A DNA stretch of 64,000 nucleotides from Apostichopus japonicus (Eukaryota; Echinodermata; Holothuroidea; Aspidochirotida; Stichopodidae): the NCBI RefSeq assembly GCF_037975245.1, contig NC_092579.1, forward strand, positions 16,144,178 to 16,208,177. The letters are read 5' to 3'. The position numbers were made by a program, and so were the translations under genes. Positions within the stretch are counted from its first letter, which is position 1, and every line of letters starts with the position of its first letter. Under the pieces are notes generated by a model. That model was not told the DNA's origin, did not search any database, and was given only the letters and a program-made list of their open reading frames with translations. Positions 45,982 to 60,080 of this stretch are shown piece by piece.

Positions 45982-46486
45982 GTAAGTGGCTGTGAAAATA
46001 GGGGGTTGTTGATTAACCACGTGTAACACATGAACCAAATGAAGGTGTATCACCACCAGTAATTGCTACACTAACGTTCACATGTCTTTCGTCATTTTAC
46101 GACCCACCATACGGTAGGTGATAGCTTGGACTAGATTTTGAGCTATAAGAGGTGATAATTTAGCAGAGTGGGAGTACTTCTCAACCCATGTGATAGCCAT
46201 CGTTACGGAACATTCACAAATGAATTGCTAAAGTGACTTATATCACCTTCAGTTCTCATGATTTTGAGCCTCTTGGTAGTTTACTTCATCTTCTTGAGCA
46301 CCTACGCATAAACAACAATGGGTCACAAAAGTAGGTTAATCTATGGAAATTTTCGCGACAGTGCTCGGTTAACATGTCATGCGGATTATATAGCACAAAT
46401 TGTGGTTTGGATGGTACCTAACCTGATGAAATGCGATGATTTTTGATAGTAACTTTCTACACATTCATTTCATTAATAAGGCTTGG

Positions 46487-46691
<205 letters not shown>

Positions 46692-46939
46692 TCGATAATT
46701 TTGAATGAGTTGTTGTCACATAGCCGCTTACAGTTGGGAAATTTAGCTAAGTGTTTGTAAATATGTGAATTCTTATCGGTTTTTTGATGCTCAGAAATCC
46801 GTGTCGAAAGGTGCCTATGGGTTTCCCCTATATAACAAGCATTACAGCTTGTGCTTGTGCTTATATTAGTGCATTGGTTAATGTGGCATTTTCAAGTGGA
46901 AGAGAGTACCGTTTACTCAAAACCTTCTTTGGTCAATTT

Positions 46940-47000
46940 GGCATATTCATTATTATAATGATTAATATCATTATTATAATGATTATTATAATTTTTTCAT
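46940..47000. repeat. ATTATAATGATTA palindromic AT repeat
   Basis: CATTATTATAATGATTA is repeated about three times over 60 bp, next to the satellite block. Confidence 0.7.
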
Positions 47001-47029
47001 TGTGGTACCAAAACCAGGGTGTCTACTGA

Positions 47030-50000
47030 CCAACATGGTACAATATTAGGGGGTGCCATCCCTCCCTGGGGTGAAAGAGGGGTTATTTCGAGAAAAAAAC
47101 CGAAAAAATACAAAATTTAACATAAAAGGCTAGGGAGGAAACCCGCTTTTGGACCTTGCAGGCCTTACCACGCACAGGGGCCTGGCCCTTTTGAGCCCAT
47201 TTTGACAGGGTATCACCACTAGGGTGTCTGCTGTCTAAAATGGTACAATAAAGGGGGTGCGATTCCTCCCTGGGGTGATACGGGGGGTTATTTATAGAAA
47301 ACCCCCGAAATAAGTCAATAATTTAACGTTAGAGTATAGGGAGGACGCCCGCTTTTGGACTTTGCAGGCCTTACCACGCACAGGGGCCTGGCCCTTTTGA
47401 GCCCATTTTGAAAGGGTACCCCCACTAGGGTGTCTGCTGTCCAAAATGGTAACATATTTAGGAGTGCGATCCCCCCTAGGGTGATAGGGGGGGTTATTTT
47501 GTGAAAAACCCCGAAATAAGTCAATAATTTAACGTTATAATACGGAGGAAACCCGCTTTTGACCTTGCAGGCCTTACCACGCACATGGGCCAGGTCTTTT
47601 TGAGCCCATTTTGACAGGGTACCACAACTTGGGTGTCTGCTATCCAAAATGGTACAATAATTTTGAGAGCGGTTCTCCCTGGGGTGATATGGGGTTATTT
47701 TGAGAAAAAAATAAGTCAATAATGTACGTAAGACCGCTTTTGGACCTCTTTTGGACCATCCTCACGCCGACACATCGGATTTCAGCGACAACACTATTTC
47801 AGGGTAAGTAGCAGAGACTATCAGCTTGCGTTAGCTATCAAGACCGTGTAATTATCTTATCAGGAAAGGTAATTTGTCAATATGAATTCTATTTATGGGA
47901 AAATAGGGGTTTTTGTTTTGAAAACTGTGAAAAATACGTCTTCTTGAACCCCCTCTCCTGTTGACTGGGGGCACTTTTAAAGGTGAAACTTTCAACGTTG
48001 TGGTAGATGGGAGGTCCAGCTATTAGAATTTATTACAAACAGGTGAATTGCTGCACCAGAAAGGGGTATAGTCGGTACGTTCTAGAGGCCCACCCAAAAA
48101 TAGGTGTTTTTGTGCTTTAAGTGTTAACATTTTGTTGGAAAATGCCGACTTTTGACATTTAAAACGATACCATGGTTACTAAGGTAGTTCAATTCTCCCC
48201 CCTTCGCAGTGGACCACCACTAGTGTGTCTGCTGTCTGAAATGATATAATTAATGGGGGTGCGATTCCTCCCTGGGGTGATAGCGTTATTTTGAGAAAAA
48301 CCCCGAAAAAATACAAAATTTGACATGGAGTTTATAGAGAGGAAACCCGCTTATGGACCTTGCAGGCCTTACCACGCACAGAGGCTTGGCCCTTTTGGGC
48401 CCATTTTAATAGGGTACCACCACTAGGGTATCTGCTGTTCAAAATGGTACAGTAATTGGGAGTGTGATCCCCCCTGGGGTGACAGGGGGTTATTTTGTGG
48501 AAAACACCGAAATTAGTCAATAATTTTACGTTAGAGTATAGGGAGGAAACCCGCTTATGGACCTTGCAGGCCTTACCACGCACAAAGGCCTTGCCCTTTT
48601 GGACCCATTTTGACAGGGTATCACCACTAGGGTGTCTGTTGTCCAAAAGAGTAACATAATGAGGGGTGTGATCCCCCCTGGGGTGACAGGGGGGTTATTT
48701 TGTGAAAAACACCGAAATTAGTCAATAATTTAACGTTAGAGTATAGGGAGGAAACCCGCTTTTGGACCTTGCAGGCCTTACCACGCACAGGGGCCTGGCC
48801 CTTTTGATCCCATTTTGACAGGGTATCACCACTGGGGTGTCTGCTGTCCAAAATGGTACAGTAATTGGGCGTGTGATCCCCCTGGGGTGATACGGGGGGT
48901 TATTTTGTGAAAAACAACGAATTTAGTCAATAATTTAACGTTAGAGTATAGGGAGTAAACCCGCTTATGGACCTTGCAGGCCTTACCACGCACAGAGGCC
49001 TGGCCCTTTTGGGCCCATTTTGACAGGGTACCACCACTAGGGTGTCTGTTGTCCAAAAGAGTAACATAATGAGGGGTGTGATCCCCCCTAGGGTGACAGG
49101 GGGGTTATTTTGTGAAAAACACCGAAATTAGTCAATAATTTAACGTTAGAGTATAGGGAGGAAACCCGCTTTTGGACCTTGCAGGCCTTACCACGCACAG
49201 GGGCCTGGCCCTTTTGATCCCATTTTGACAGGGTATCACCACTGGGATGTCTGCTGTCCAAAATGGTACAGTAATTGGGAGTGCGATCCCCCCTGGGTGA
49301 CCGGGGGTCTTATTTTGTGAAAAACAACGAAATTAGTCAATAATTTAAAGTTAGAGTATAGGGAGGAAACCCGCTTATGGACCTTGCAGGCCTTACCACG
49401 CACAGAGGCCTGGCCCTTTGGGCCACAGGATACCACCACTAGGGTGTCTGTTGTCCAAAAGAGTAACATAATGAGGGGTGCGATCCCCCCTAGGGTGACA
49501 GGGGGGTTATTTTGTGAAAAACACCGAAATTAGTCAATAATTTAACGTTAGAGTATAGGGAGGAAACCCGCTTTTGGACCATGCAGGCCTTACCACGCAC
49601 ATGGGCTTGGCCCTTTTGAGCCCATTTTAACAGGGTATCACCACTAGGGTGTCTGCTGTCCAAAAGTGTCACATAATTGTGAGTGCGGTTCCCCCTGCGT
49701 GATATGGGGTTATTTTGAGAAAAAACCCGAAATAAGTCAATAATGTACGTAAGAGTATACGGAGAAAACTCGCTTTTGGACCTCTTTTGGACCATCCTCA
49801 CGCCCACACATCGGATTTCAGCGACAACACTATTTCAGGGTAAGTAGCAGAGACTATCAGCTTGCGTTAGCTATCAAGACCGTGTAATTATCTTATCAGG
49901 AAAGGTAATTTGTCAATATGAATTCTATCTATGGGAAAATAGTGGTTTTTGTGTTGAAAACTGAAAAAAAAAATACGTCTTCTTGAACCCCCTTCCTTGT

Positions 50001-52580
50001 TGACTGGGGGCACTTTTAAAGGTGAAATTTAAAAAAGTTGTTGTAGATGGGAGTTCCAGCTATTAGAATTTTTTACAAACAGGTGAATTGCTGCACCAGA
50101 AAGGGGTATAGTCGGTACGTTCTAGAGGCCCACCCAAAAATAGGTGTTTTTGTGCTTTAAGTGTTAACATTTTGTTGGAAAATGCCGACTTTTGACATTT
50201 AAAACGATACCATGGTTACTAAGGTAGTTCAATTACTCCCCCCCCCCCCCTTCGCAGTGAACCACCACTAGTGTGCCTGCTGTCTGAAATGGTACAGTAA
50301 TTGGGGTTGCGATTCCTCCCTGGGGTGATAGGGTTGTTTTTTTGAGAAAAACCCCGAAAAAGTACAAAATTTGACATGGAGTATAGGGAGGAAACCCGCT
50401 TATGGACCTTGCAGGCCTTACCACGCACAGAGGCTTGGCCCTTTTGGGCCCATTTTAACAGGGTACCACCACTAGGGTGTCTGCTGTCCAAAATGGTACA
50501 GTAATTGGGAGTGTGATCCCCCCTGGGGTGACAGGGGGTTATTTTGTGAAAAACACCGAAATTAGTCAATAATTTTACGTTAGAGTATAGGGAGGAAACC
50601 TGCTTATGGACCTTGCAGGCCTTACCACGCACAAAGGCCTGGCCCTTTTGGGCCCATTTTGACAGGGTATCACCACTGGGATGTCTGCTGTCCAAAATGG
50701 TACAGTAATTGGGCGTGTGATCCCCCTGAGGTGATACGGGGGTTATTTTGTGAAAAACAACGAAATTAGTCAATAATTTAAAGTTAGAGTATAGGGAGTA
50801 AACCCGCTTATGGACCTTGCAGGCCTTACCACGCACAGAGGCCTGGCCCTTTTGGGCCCATTTTGACAGGGTACCACCACTAGGGTGTCTGTTGTCCAAA
50901 AGAGTAACATAATGAGGGGTGCGATCCCCCCTAGGGTGACAGGGGGTTATTTTGTGAAAAACACCGAAATTAGTCAATAATTTAACGTTAGAGTATAGGG
51001 AGGAAACCCACTTATGGACCTTACAGGCCGTACCACGCACATCGGCTTGGCCCTTTTGAGCCCATTTTAACAGGGTATCACCACTGGGGTGTCTGCTGTC
51101 CACAAGTAACATAATTAGTGGTGCGATTCCTCCCTAGTGTGACAGGGTTTTTTTTTTGTGAAAAACACCGAAATTAGTCAATAATTTAACGTTAGAGTAT
51201 AGAGAGGAAACCCGCTTTTGGACCTTGCAGGCCTTACCACGCACAGGGGCCTGACCCTTTTGATCCCATTTTGACAGGGTATCACCACTGGGGTGTCTGC
51301 TGTCCAAGATGGTAACATAATTGGGAGTGCGATCCCCCCTAGGGTGATCGGTGGATTATTTTGAGAGAAAAAAATAAGTCAATAATGTACGTAAGAGTAT
51401 ACGGAGAAAACTCGCCTTTGGACCTCTTTTGGACCATCCTCACGCCCACACATCGGATTTTAGCGACAACACTATTTCAGGGTAGGTAGCAGAGACTATC
51501 AGCTTGCATTAGCCATCAAGACCGTGTAATTATCTTATCGGGAAAGGTAATTTGTCAATATGAATTCTATTTATGGGAAAGTAGGTGTTTTTGGTTTGAA
51601 AACTGTGAAAAAATACGTCTTCTTGAACCCCCCTCCTGTTGACTGGGGGCACTTTTAAAGGTGAAACTTAAAACGTTGTGGTAGATGGGAGGTCCAGCTA
51701 TTAGAATTTATTACAAACAGGTGAATTGCTGCACCAGAAAGGGGTATAGTCGGTACGTTCTAGAGGCCCACCCAAAAATAGGTGTTTTTGTGCTTTATGT
51801 GTTAACAATTTCAGGAAAATGCCGACTTTTGACATTTAAAACGATACAATGGTTACTAAGGTAGTTCAATTACTCCCCCCTTCGCAGTGAACCACCACTA
51901 GTGTGTCTGCTGTCTGAAATGATATAATTAATGGGGGTGCGATTCCTCCCTGGGGTGATACGGGGGTTAGTTTGAGAAAAACCCCGAAAAATACAAAATT
52001 TAACGTTAGAGTATATAGGGAGTAAACCCGCTTTTGGACCTTGCAGGCCTTACCACGCACAGGGGTCTTGCCCTTTTGAGCCCGTTTTAAGAGGGTACCA
52101 CCACTAGGGTGTCTGCTGTCCAAAATGGTTACATAATTGGGAATGTGATCCCCCTAGGGTGATACGGGGGTTATTTTGTGAAAAACACCGAAATTAGTCA
52201 ATAATTTAACGTTAGAGTATAGGGAGTAAACCCGCTTTTGGACCTTGCAGGCCTTACCACGAACAGGGGCCTGGCCCTTTTGAGCCCATTTTAACAGGGT
52301 ACCACCACTGGGGTGTCTGCTGTCCAAAATGGTAACATAATTGGGAATGTGATCCCCCTACGGTGATAGGGGGGTTATTTTGAGGAAAAAAAAACAAGTC
52401 AATAATGTACATAAGAGTATACGGAGAAAACTCGCTTTTGGACCTTGCATGCCTTACCACGCACAGGGGCCTGGCCCTTTTTGACAGGGTACCACCACTA
52501 ATGTGTTTGCTGTCTAAAATGGTACAATAATTCTGGGTGCGATCCCGCCTTTGGGTGATAGGGGGGTTATTTCGAGGAAA
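47030..52580. repeat. satellite array, ~205-bp unit with higher-order structure
   Basis: About 18 copies of a unit containing GTGTCTGCTGTCCAAAATGG, a C-run/G-run pair, GTCAATAATTTAACGTTAGA, GGAAACCCGCTTTTGGACC and GCAGGCCTTACCACGCAC are spaced 201-209 bp apart. Three longer inserted modules of about 460 bp interrupt the array (see separate entry). Open frames across the minus strand arise because the unit is close to 68 codons; they have no start, domain or splice support. Confidence 0.95.
47735..48215. repeat. interspersed satellite module 1 (copies at 49775-50260 and 51405-51890)
   Basis: The module contains CCTCTTTTGGACCATCCTCA, CATCGGATTTCAGCGACAAC, AGCTTGCGTTAGCTATCAAG and TGCTGCACCAGAAAGGGGTA. 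Near-identical copies occur at about 49775-50260 and 51405-51890, each followed by a restart of the 205-bp units. This defines higher-order units of about 2.04 and 1.63 kb. Confidence 0.9.
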
Positions 52581-52599
52581 AAATATGCAATTGCTTTCC

Positions 52600-55500
52600 C
52601 AATACGCCACATTGACCAGCACGTCGAGCACTAGATTGGTCAATTTGGCAAAACTTAAAAGAAAACGTGTTTAATTGGAAATTTTATAGAGAATTCTTGG
52701 AAAGAAAATCCAATTACCAATTCTTTAAGATTCGCTGAAAAAAACTTCCATAAATCGTTTCACACCTTGGATATTTTTACCAAAACAAATCCAAATGAAG
52801 TGTAATACTGCAGCATCATTTACGCTCACCACTCACGTCAAAAAATAATCAAGGTTATACTAAAATGTTAACAGTTGCATTTTTACGGAACTATTAGATT
52901 TTGTTATAATTTTTGTATTGATAGATGAAGCAACATTTAAGACATAATATATATCAATTTCAAGCTCATATGTCGTCCGGTTATTTTTTATGAAGAATTT
53001 CTGGGTGTATTTTTGTTGTCATTTGGTACACTTTTGATTGGTCAATTTGGCGACGGCACTGGATTTTTGTCAAATTTGGCATGAAAACATACTATTTCGG
53101 TGGAAATAATACCTTTATGGTTATTCCACGTGAAACACAATATATTCGCCCATCTATATCAAGAAAAAATTTGCATATACACCCATATTTCGTTAAGTTA
53201 TCAAATAATATACCTCAAAATCGTCGCGATTTGATACTTATTGCAAATATACAATTAAGGTCGCAAATTGCTTTTACCCCCAGCTTTGGGGTTACTACTA
53301 CAACGAAAATACTCTCTAAGGCAAAATTAAGAAAATTGTAGCCATAAAGCTAAATACTTCTTGAAAACACTATGATATTTATCAAAATTCGCCATCTAGT
53401 GCGCAACACCCAAACTCAGCGGATAGAGGGCGGCCTTCATGGTCTATTTGGCATTATGAGTAAAAGCAGCGAATTAGGCTCGTCCTATAACATGTGACCT
53501 GTGATTTCAGAATAGCAATTAACAATCTTTTATTATACTTGCGTATATTTATCAAAACGTTTATACTTTTCTAAAGTCGTGCTATATTTTTAAGTTTCAG
53601 TTTACCATATCAGTCCCTTCGAAATATGACTAAATACGTTATTTTTCAATTTAAAATGGAATTTGGTCATATCGGCATTAAATTCTATCTCAAAACTCAA
53701 TAAGGGTGAATAAATATTAGAAAATTATCAAATACTGTATAAAAATGATGGATTTGTTTGGAGGGGTGGAGGGAGGGGGGGGCAGGAAATGTCGAATGGT
53801 AGCTATTATAGGGGTCTATTATGTGATTTGAAAGGCAAAAAAAAAAAAAAAGCTTTTAAAATTGTGAGACTACCAGCTCAGACAAGATGAAATGAGCCAC
53901 ACGGACACTTTTTTAAGTCAGTCACATGGATGTTATTGGCGACTTTACAAACTTTAGTAAAACAAACGTTAAAGTCATTGACATGAAGAAAACATAAATG
54001 TTGTTCTAAAAATGACATTAATCAAATGATGTTGTTGTGTGCATTATTAATTTGTTTAATGTAAAAAAAATACCATCAACAGAATAAGGATGTTGTGTTT
54101 ACATAAGATCACTGTCATACAATGAAAGTGCTGCCACACAATGAAAGTGCTGCCACAAATCTCTGTCCGCACCTTCCTAATTCTACGACAATGTAGTAAT
54201 TCATGAAAATTGATATCTCATAGTACATAAACTAGGTAGAACATTGTAAATGAACATTATATGAAATTTATGCATTAAAATTCACATTTATTTACATGCT
54301 ATTTCAATTAATAGAAAAACGGCAGATCTCATACCAACAACCACGTATGTCATTGACACTATGTAAAAAATTGGCTATCGCCTAAACAGATATGAGATGT
54401 AGGCCTATATAATTATCCTTCTAATTGAACATTTATTCACAAATGTGATTGCATAGAAATTCCCAAATTTAATCCACCATTGACAATTCATACTACCTTT
54501 TAACTTTTGAAATGTTTACAGAAGAGCTTTTTCACATTCTCCTAAAATGTATATACAATAAATTGGCTAATTTGATTGCAGCACAATTTCAAAATTTAAA
54601 ATTAATATCCACAGTATAAATGCAACTTTTACACATATTTCAAAAGTGTATAAGCATTCATTTTTCTATATAATGCGTTCAAATAAGTTCTGTGGTATCT
54701 CTGGCTGCTAACTTTCGATATAACCATGTCCAAACAGAGACATTAAATCACAATAATTACACGAAATCAATACAGACAGGAAGTAAACCTTATTTCGTGT
54801 GTAGCAGTTTGATTACTTTCAAATATTCCACAAAGCATAAACAAATGCCGATTACATACATAGAAAACATATGATAATGCTTTCCAATGTAACAGACGAC
54901 ACCCTGCATATCACATATCAAAGGAGTCTGAAAGAATTGACTTTCTTTGTTGAAAAAAGGTTAGACCATGCAAGCATACATGTTTAGTAACGTCAAGAAA
55001 ACTGGAACATTTAATGGAATATCTTTTTAAGACATATTGGGGATTTTCATTTTGAAACTACTTTTTTACTGTTTTTGAAACTACTTTTCTGGCTTGAGGT
55101 TCATAGGGAAAACGACGTTGCATACGAAGTCGAAGCATAATACGGAATTTTGAGCATGACGTATGTATGCATGATATCAACAAAAACAATATGTATCATA
55201 ATACTGATCAATGCATATACCAAGTAGGACAACAGTCACATATAACCATCTTGAGATATAGTGTTGAGTGTATAAGCATCATCTAGACGATTTCAATATG
55301 GCTCCTCCCTTTCGTGAATATTAATGATTCTACAAATACATGACAGGAGCATGTTTGGTATGCATATTGACACCATCCCACCAAAATGTCAAATTTAATC
55401 GGTATAAGTCAATTGTATCCGACATACAACAATTTAATTCGAGATAGACCAGTGTTAATTGACATATATTCATATAGCTCATTAACATATTCCAAATCCA

Positions 55501-56474
55501 GATTTCGCGGATGATTGACAGCTCTGCAGTTAATACTCTCGCATGAAAGACAGACAAACATCATCGACGAAGGTACATCATTTACGCGCAGTCACATGAC
55601 AGCACCGACAAATAATGAAATGGTTTTTTTTCCAAATAGCACAGCGTAAACTACTTCGAAAATGGAGAAGATTACCAAACTAGCAGGAGTACTAATCGTG
55701 GTTAGGACCATGGTAAATAAGTACGTCTACTTTCAAATGATATCAAGATAGGCCTATATATAAATAGGGCTTAACAAGTAATAAGTTAGATTCTGTTCTT
55801 CACTTGGTTTCGAAACAACTTCGTTTGTCGTGGCCTCACTGCAGTGATGTCGAAAGGGGGCCTTTGCCTATCACAGTATCTGAGAGAGTTGCCAGATGCT
55901 GGAAAAGAGGCCGTATATACACTCTTGAAATAAGCCGGGTTTTATCAATGGTCTAACACTATTGGTCTTCGGAGCTGTCGATCATCCTCGAAATTCAGTT
56001 GTGGAATAGATTATTGAGCTAAATCGATGATATGGCTATACTAACTATATGTAGAATTAAATCGGAATATGCCGGATTAAATTGACTTATACCGATGAAA
56101 TTTTACATATATATAGCGATTTAAAGGTATACTGTATTTGCCCCAAATATTCAAATTGGTAACCATTGGTAACCATTATGTTACTAATTTTATAACACTA
56201 TTGAGGAAATTGATCTCACTTGTAACTGAGAACAATTCAGAGAGTAAAGACCTCCAGGAAATTACTTTTTTTTTTTATAATTTCCAGCAATTATAGCATG
56301 CTACAATTTGGGTCCTATACAGACTAACTTTAAATTGTTAGATATGTGTAGATTAAATTGGTATATGTTGATTTACCTTGGTGATATATCAAATTAAACT
56401 AGTATATTCCAATTTAAAGTGGTACAGTATGTCGATTTGAAAGTGGCATTTATATCACTTATAAAACAAAACAA
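52600..56474. other. no gene recognised
   Basis: AT-rich intergenic DNA. A 21-bp direct duplication (CAATGAAAGTGCTGCCACA) lies at 54119-54158. No coding exon could be supported on either strand. This stretch includes the 3' flank of the minus-strand recombinase-like gene. Confidence 0.5.
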
Positions 56475-58956
56475 TTACTTTTCATTCCTAGAGTGACGGA
56501 TCCTATCATACACTTGTTGGAAGGTAAATTTTTTCTGAAGAGCTTCATCAGCATCATAAATCTTTAGTGCCTGAATAAAAGCAAAAAAAACAATACGGAA
56601 ATTGTAACAAAATGAAAGATCCTTAATAATGGTGCTTATTCACCAAACGGTCAATCTTAAGCTATTTGTATATGGTCAATTTCATAATCAGTGGTGTAAC
56701 TTTCAATATTGACACTTATTTAACCATCATAGGTGAAGAATGACTTAAACTGCATAATAAATTGTCAACCGTTTATCAAAGCAGCTGTGGAGAAGGGCTG
56801 CAAATTCATTCACTCCTTCTTTACTTTCGTTGTCCATTTTACTATTATGGTATTTGTATTTACATCCAAATCACCTATATGTTGTTTCTTGTTTTCATGT
56901 TGATATTTGTTTTATATTTTCTAGTGGGGGGAGGGGGTTAAGACTTATTGCTATACCATGTTTATAGTCAATATGAAATTTGCTCAATCCCTCCAACTCC
57001 TAGCCAACAGTATATAGCCAAAACTCATTCATTTATACCTCCAGAATGGAGTTAAGACATGGCTGCACTTACATCTATTCCAGCAACTACTACATGAGCC
57101 AAGATAAATAAGAAACCTCTGTATTCATATTCTGGTAAGGTGGGATGGAGGGGGGGGGGGGTGTTATTGGAACTGCATGCTTCATCTATGTTGCGTGGTC
57201 AGAGTTTTCTCTAGGACTGGCTTTATGTTTTACCCGACATTTTATTTTAAGCCTGTTTTTTCCTGAAATTGTACCTGTAGTACATTGTTTTCTAGTATAT
57301 TGCCAAAATGCCAATTCTGTTTGACTCCTTGATTTTATTGCTATAGCCATTATATTTTATACTTATGTAAGAGGGGCTAAAATCTAACTTCTTCTAAAAT
57401 GAAGGGTGGATTAATTGTATATTTAAATACTCACAATATCTTTAATTCGGATTTCCGGATGACTTCTTATCAATTCGGTATAACGTCCCATAAGGCTGTC
57501 TACAATTTGTTTTGTAAAAAATGCCCGATTTGACTTTTTAACCACCTGGATTGAAGAAAATAACATGCACCCTTACTTCATATAACACAAATAGAAGGAA
57601 ATCACTCCAACCTTTTTATATTATAAATTTGGTGAAAAATGTAAATATCTAAACAGATGACTCTTCACTGAACACTAAGCATGTGTAGGCAGTAGCGGAC
57701 ATAAGCAAACATTTATCAAACTTTTCAAAGGTCATCTGAGGTCACCAGTGGTCAAACACTAAACTATCTTAGGAAGTATAGGTGTCATACTTGGTGTATG
57801 GAAGTACTGTACCTTCTGGACTGCAAGAACCAACAAAAAGAGGTCAAGTTGGACACATCTCATACATGGTGTTTGGATTAATTGAATTGAGTCCCAAACC
57901 TACCTATAACCTACCACACTATGTTCATTTGATATACGGTACATACACGATGACTAAGACACAAAACATAATTTAACTATAATTCATCCACATTTATTTG
58001 TGGTTTATTATTTGCATAAAAAAAAACAACAACTCACCATTATGTTAGACAAGCAGGGTCCTTTTTTGTTCTGTGGTTGAAAAGAAGTAGATGTGGCCAT
58101 TTTGAATGCTTTTGGTGGGACATATGGCTAATTGAGAGATATCAAAATTACAAATACATGAGTTGCAAAATATATTTAACATTTATGAAGAATTAAGTAT
58201 AGAATCAATATTTTGACGGGTTCTGACTGTCTCTAAAAGAAGTATACTATTTAATACATTTCTGAGGAATGTTGTAATGAAGGAAAGTTAAAGTTTGATT
58301 TTCTTCAACAATATAAACCAGATCAAAACAAGTGGGGAGGCTTTATTTAGTCAATATGCTTCAATTAGCATTTGCTGCATCTTTGGCATTTATTTTTGTC
58401 GATACATGCATAATGCAGGTCAGTATAAACAGGGTAGTAATTCCATGTTATAAATATCTTCTCTTGCTCTGGTATACTGCAGTTGGGTGTTATACTGGTG
58501 TCACCCCAAATATAACATTTTATTTAGAGGATTAATTCTTGTACTTACATCATCATCATTGTTATCACAGTGGCTATCTTCCACTTCCTCTTGTGCAGAT
58601 TCTTCATAACTCTTTAACTGAAATGTAATGTTTTAATGCAATGAGTGGAAGAAAGTACAGAATGATCATAAGCTTACATAAGTTCATTGTAAAGTAATAG
58701 TGTTGTCTATGTAATCATGTTTCAATGGTAACTGTCAAAAATGCATCTGTTGTATTATTGAATATGATATTGATTATATAATATAGGGGTCGGGCTCTTC
58801 ATGGCAAACTCCTCTTAATGTAGTGAAGAAAGAAGGCTTCAAGTTGCATTAGTTGCATGTACAATATGTACAATTCGACATGAAATGTGGTAAAAATCTG
58901 CAGAGGTTATATTAAGACTTCAGAGCTTATGAATTTGAAGAAGCAATGACACTCAC

Positions 58957-59222
58957 CTCAGAAGGTGCATTCATAACATGTGATTCTTCTGGAGCACATG
59001 ACTAGAAAAAAAAAACAGAAAATGAAAATGGTCTGCATGCCAAATAATGATAGTTTGCTTGTTTTGACCTGCAGTTGTATATTCTGACATGAAATGTGGT
59101 AAAAGTCTGCAGAACTTTTAAGACTTCAGAGCTTATGAACTTGAAGTAGCAATGACACTCACCGCAGAAGATGCATTGCCAACAACCATTTGTCGTCTGT
59201 TTTCATCCCCTGGAGCACATGA
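58957..59222 (-). repeat. duplicated small exons with flanking intron
   Basis: Exons 59163-59222 and 58957-59001 both begin TCATGTGCTCCA (SCAP), end before GTGAGTGTCATTGC and are preceded by TTTTCTAG. Their downstream introns share AAGTCTTAA, GCTCTGAAG-type and TCAAGTTCATAAGC-type strings. This is a tandem exon duplication. The copies differ in length by 15 bp, a multiple of three. Confidence 0.75.
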
Positions 59223-59391
59223 CTAGAAAAAAGCAGAAAATGATCTGAATGCCAAATATACTGATTATTTACTTTGTTTTGACCCGCAGTTGCATATTCA
59301 TATTGACAACAGAGAGCACACATATTCATCCTTTGATGCGGTCTGGATTCATCCTATGTCATGAGTTAATTACTTAATTGGGAAGTTAGCA

Positions 59392-59724
59392 ATGTCACTG
59401 TCCTGGGCCAACTCAAGCAAAATTCAACAGCTAGACAGTTTGACAACCTGCATACACATTTGGATATGCAACAACTCTGTAAAACCACCACTACAGCGGT
59501 CTTATTGTGGAGCCTTCAAAGTCCTTCAGAAAGATAACAAACATTACGTCCTGGACATTAAGGAAAGGCAAAAAGGTTATGTTTGCTGGATTGTTTACAA
59601 ATACAATACCTGGGTGGCAACATCATTGCAAGTAGTGAATGATAACTTTCATGTAGCATCCATGTCCCTGCCTCAAGAGTTTGAATCCTATCCTGATTTC
59701 AGAGTGACAAGAGAAGTGACATGA
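59392..59724 (+). pseudogene. Ty3/gypsy-type pol C-terminal fragment in antisense
   Basis: The plus-strand frame reads LDSLTTCIHIWICNNSVKPP, LQRSYCGAFKVLQKDNKHYV, LDIKERQKG and so on. This matches the region after the integrase core in Ty3/gypsy retrotransposons (VRxDxVKPPLQxPYxGPFKVL). No core integrase, reverse transcriptase or LTR was seen. The fragment lies in the intron between recombinase exons 59759-60156 and 59163-59222, in the opposite orientation. Confidence 0.75.
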
Positions 59725-59835
59725 TTTCACTAAATATTGTTAAACTTTAAGAACATACCCCATCATCAAGCAGACCTCCTATGATATGAGATGCCCTGCA
59801 AGCATCGACGGCTGAGTTGGCAGCTCTATAATAAG

Positions 59836-60080
59836 TATGTATGTATGTATATTAGATCCTCCTGCAAGCAGGAACTCGCGAAGAAGCCTAATTAGCTTAT
59901 CAATGCCGCAAGCTGACCGAAGTCAGTCTCTCACATTCATATTTAACGTCCATGATTATGAATTGTTAATTGTCAACAACTCTGTAACTGGACGACATAC
60001 ATTAATCTGGGAGTGACTCGAACCAGGGACCTTATGATTGAAAGGCACCGGTGTTAACCACTGAGCTAACACTGCATAAG
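59836..60080 (-). mobile_element. tRNA-derived SINE inserted in recombinase exon
   Basis: On the minus strand the head has an RNA polymerase III A-box-like TTAGCTCAGTGGTTA (60055-60069) and a B-box-like GGTTCGAGTC (60015-60024), spaced as in a tRNA. A tRNA-unrelated body follows, ending in an (ATAC)n tail (59836-59852). The 5-bp repeat ATAAG flanks it at 59831-59835 and 60076-60080. Excluding the insert plus one repeat copy (245 bp) leaves 153 bp, exactly 51 codons in phase 0-0. Confidence 0.85.

Noticed and set aside
50219-51112. 297-codon minus-strand open frame with 68-residue repeats
   Set aside because: It lies wholly within the satellite; the unit is about 204-205 bp, so frames stay open by chance over several units. 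Other stretches of the same array are broken, and there is no start, domain or splice support.
47030-52580. CRISPR-like array
   Set aside because: Units are about 205 bp with no short repeat/unique spacer alternation, and the DNA is eukaryotic.
59836-60080. Functional tRNA gene on the minus strand
   Set aside because: A- and B-box-like sequences are present, but the acceptor stem does not pair, a long unrelated body follows and target duplications flank it; it is a SINE.
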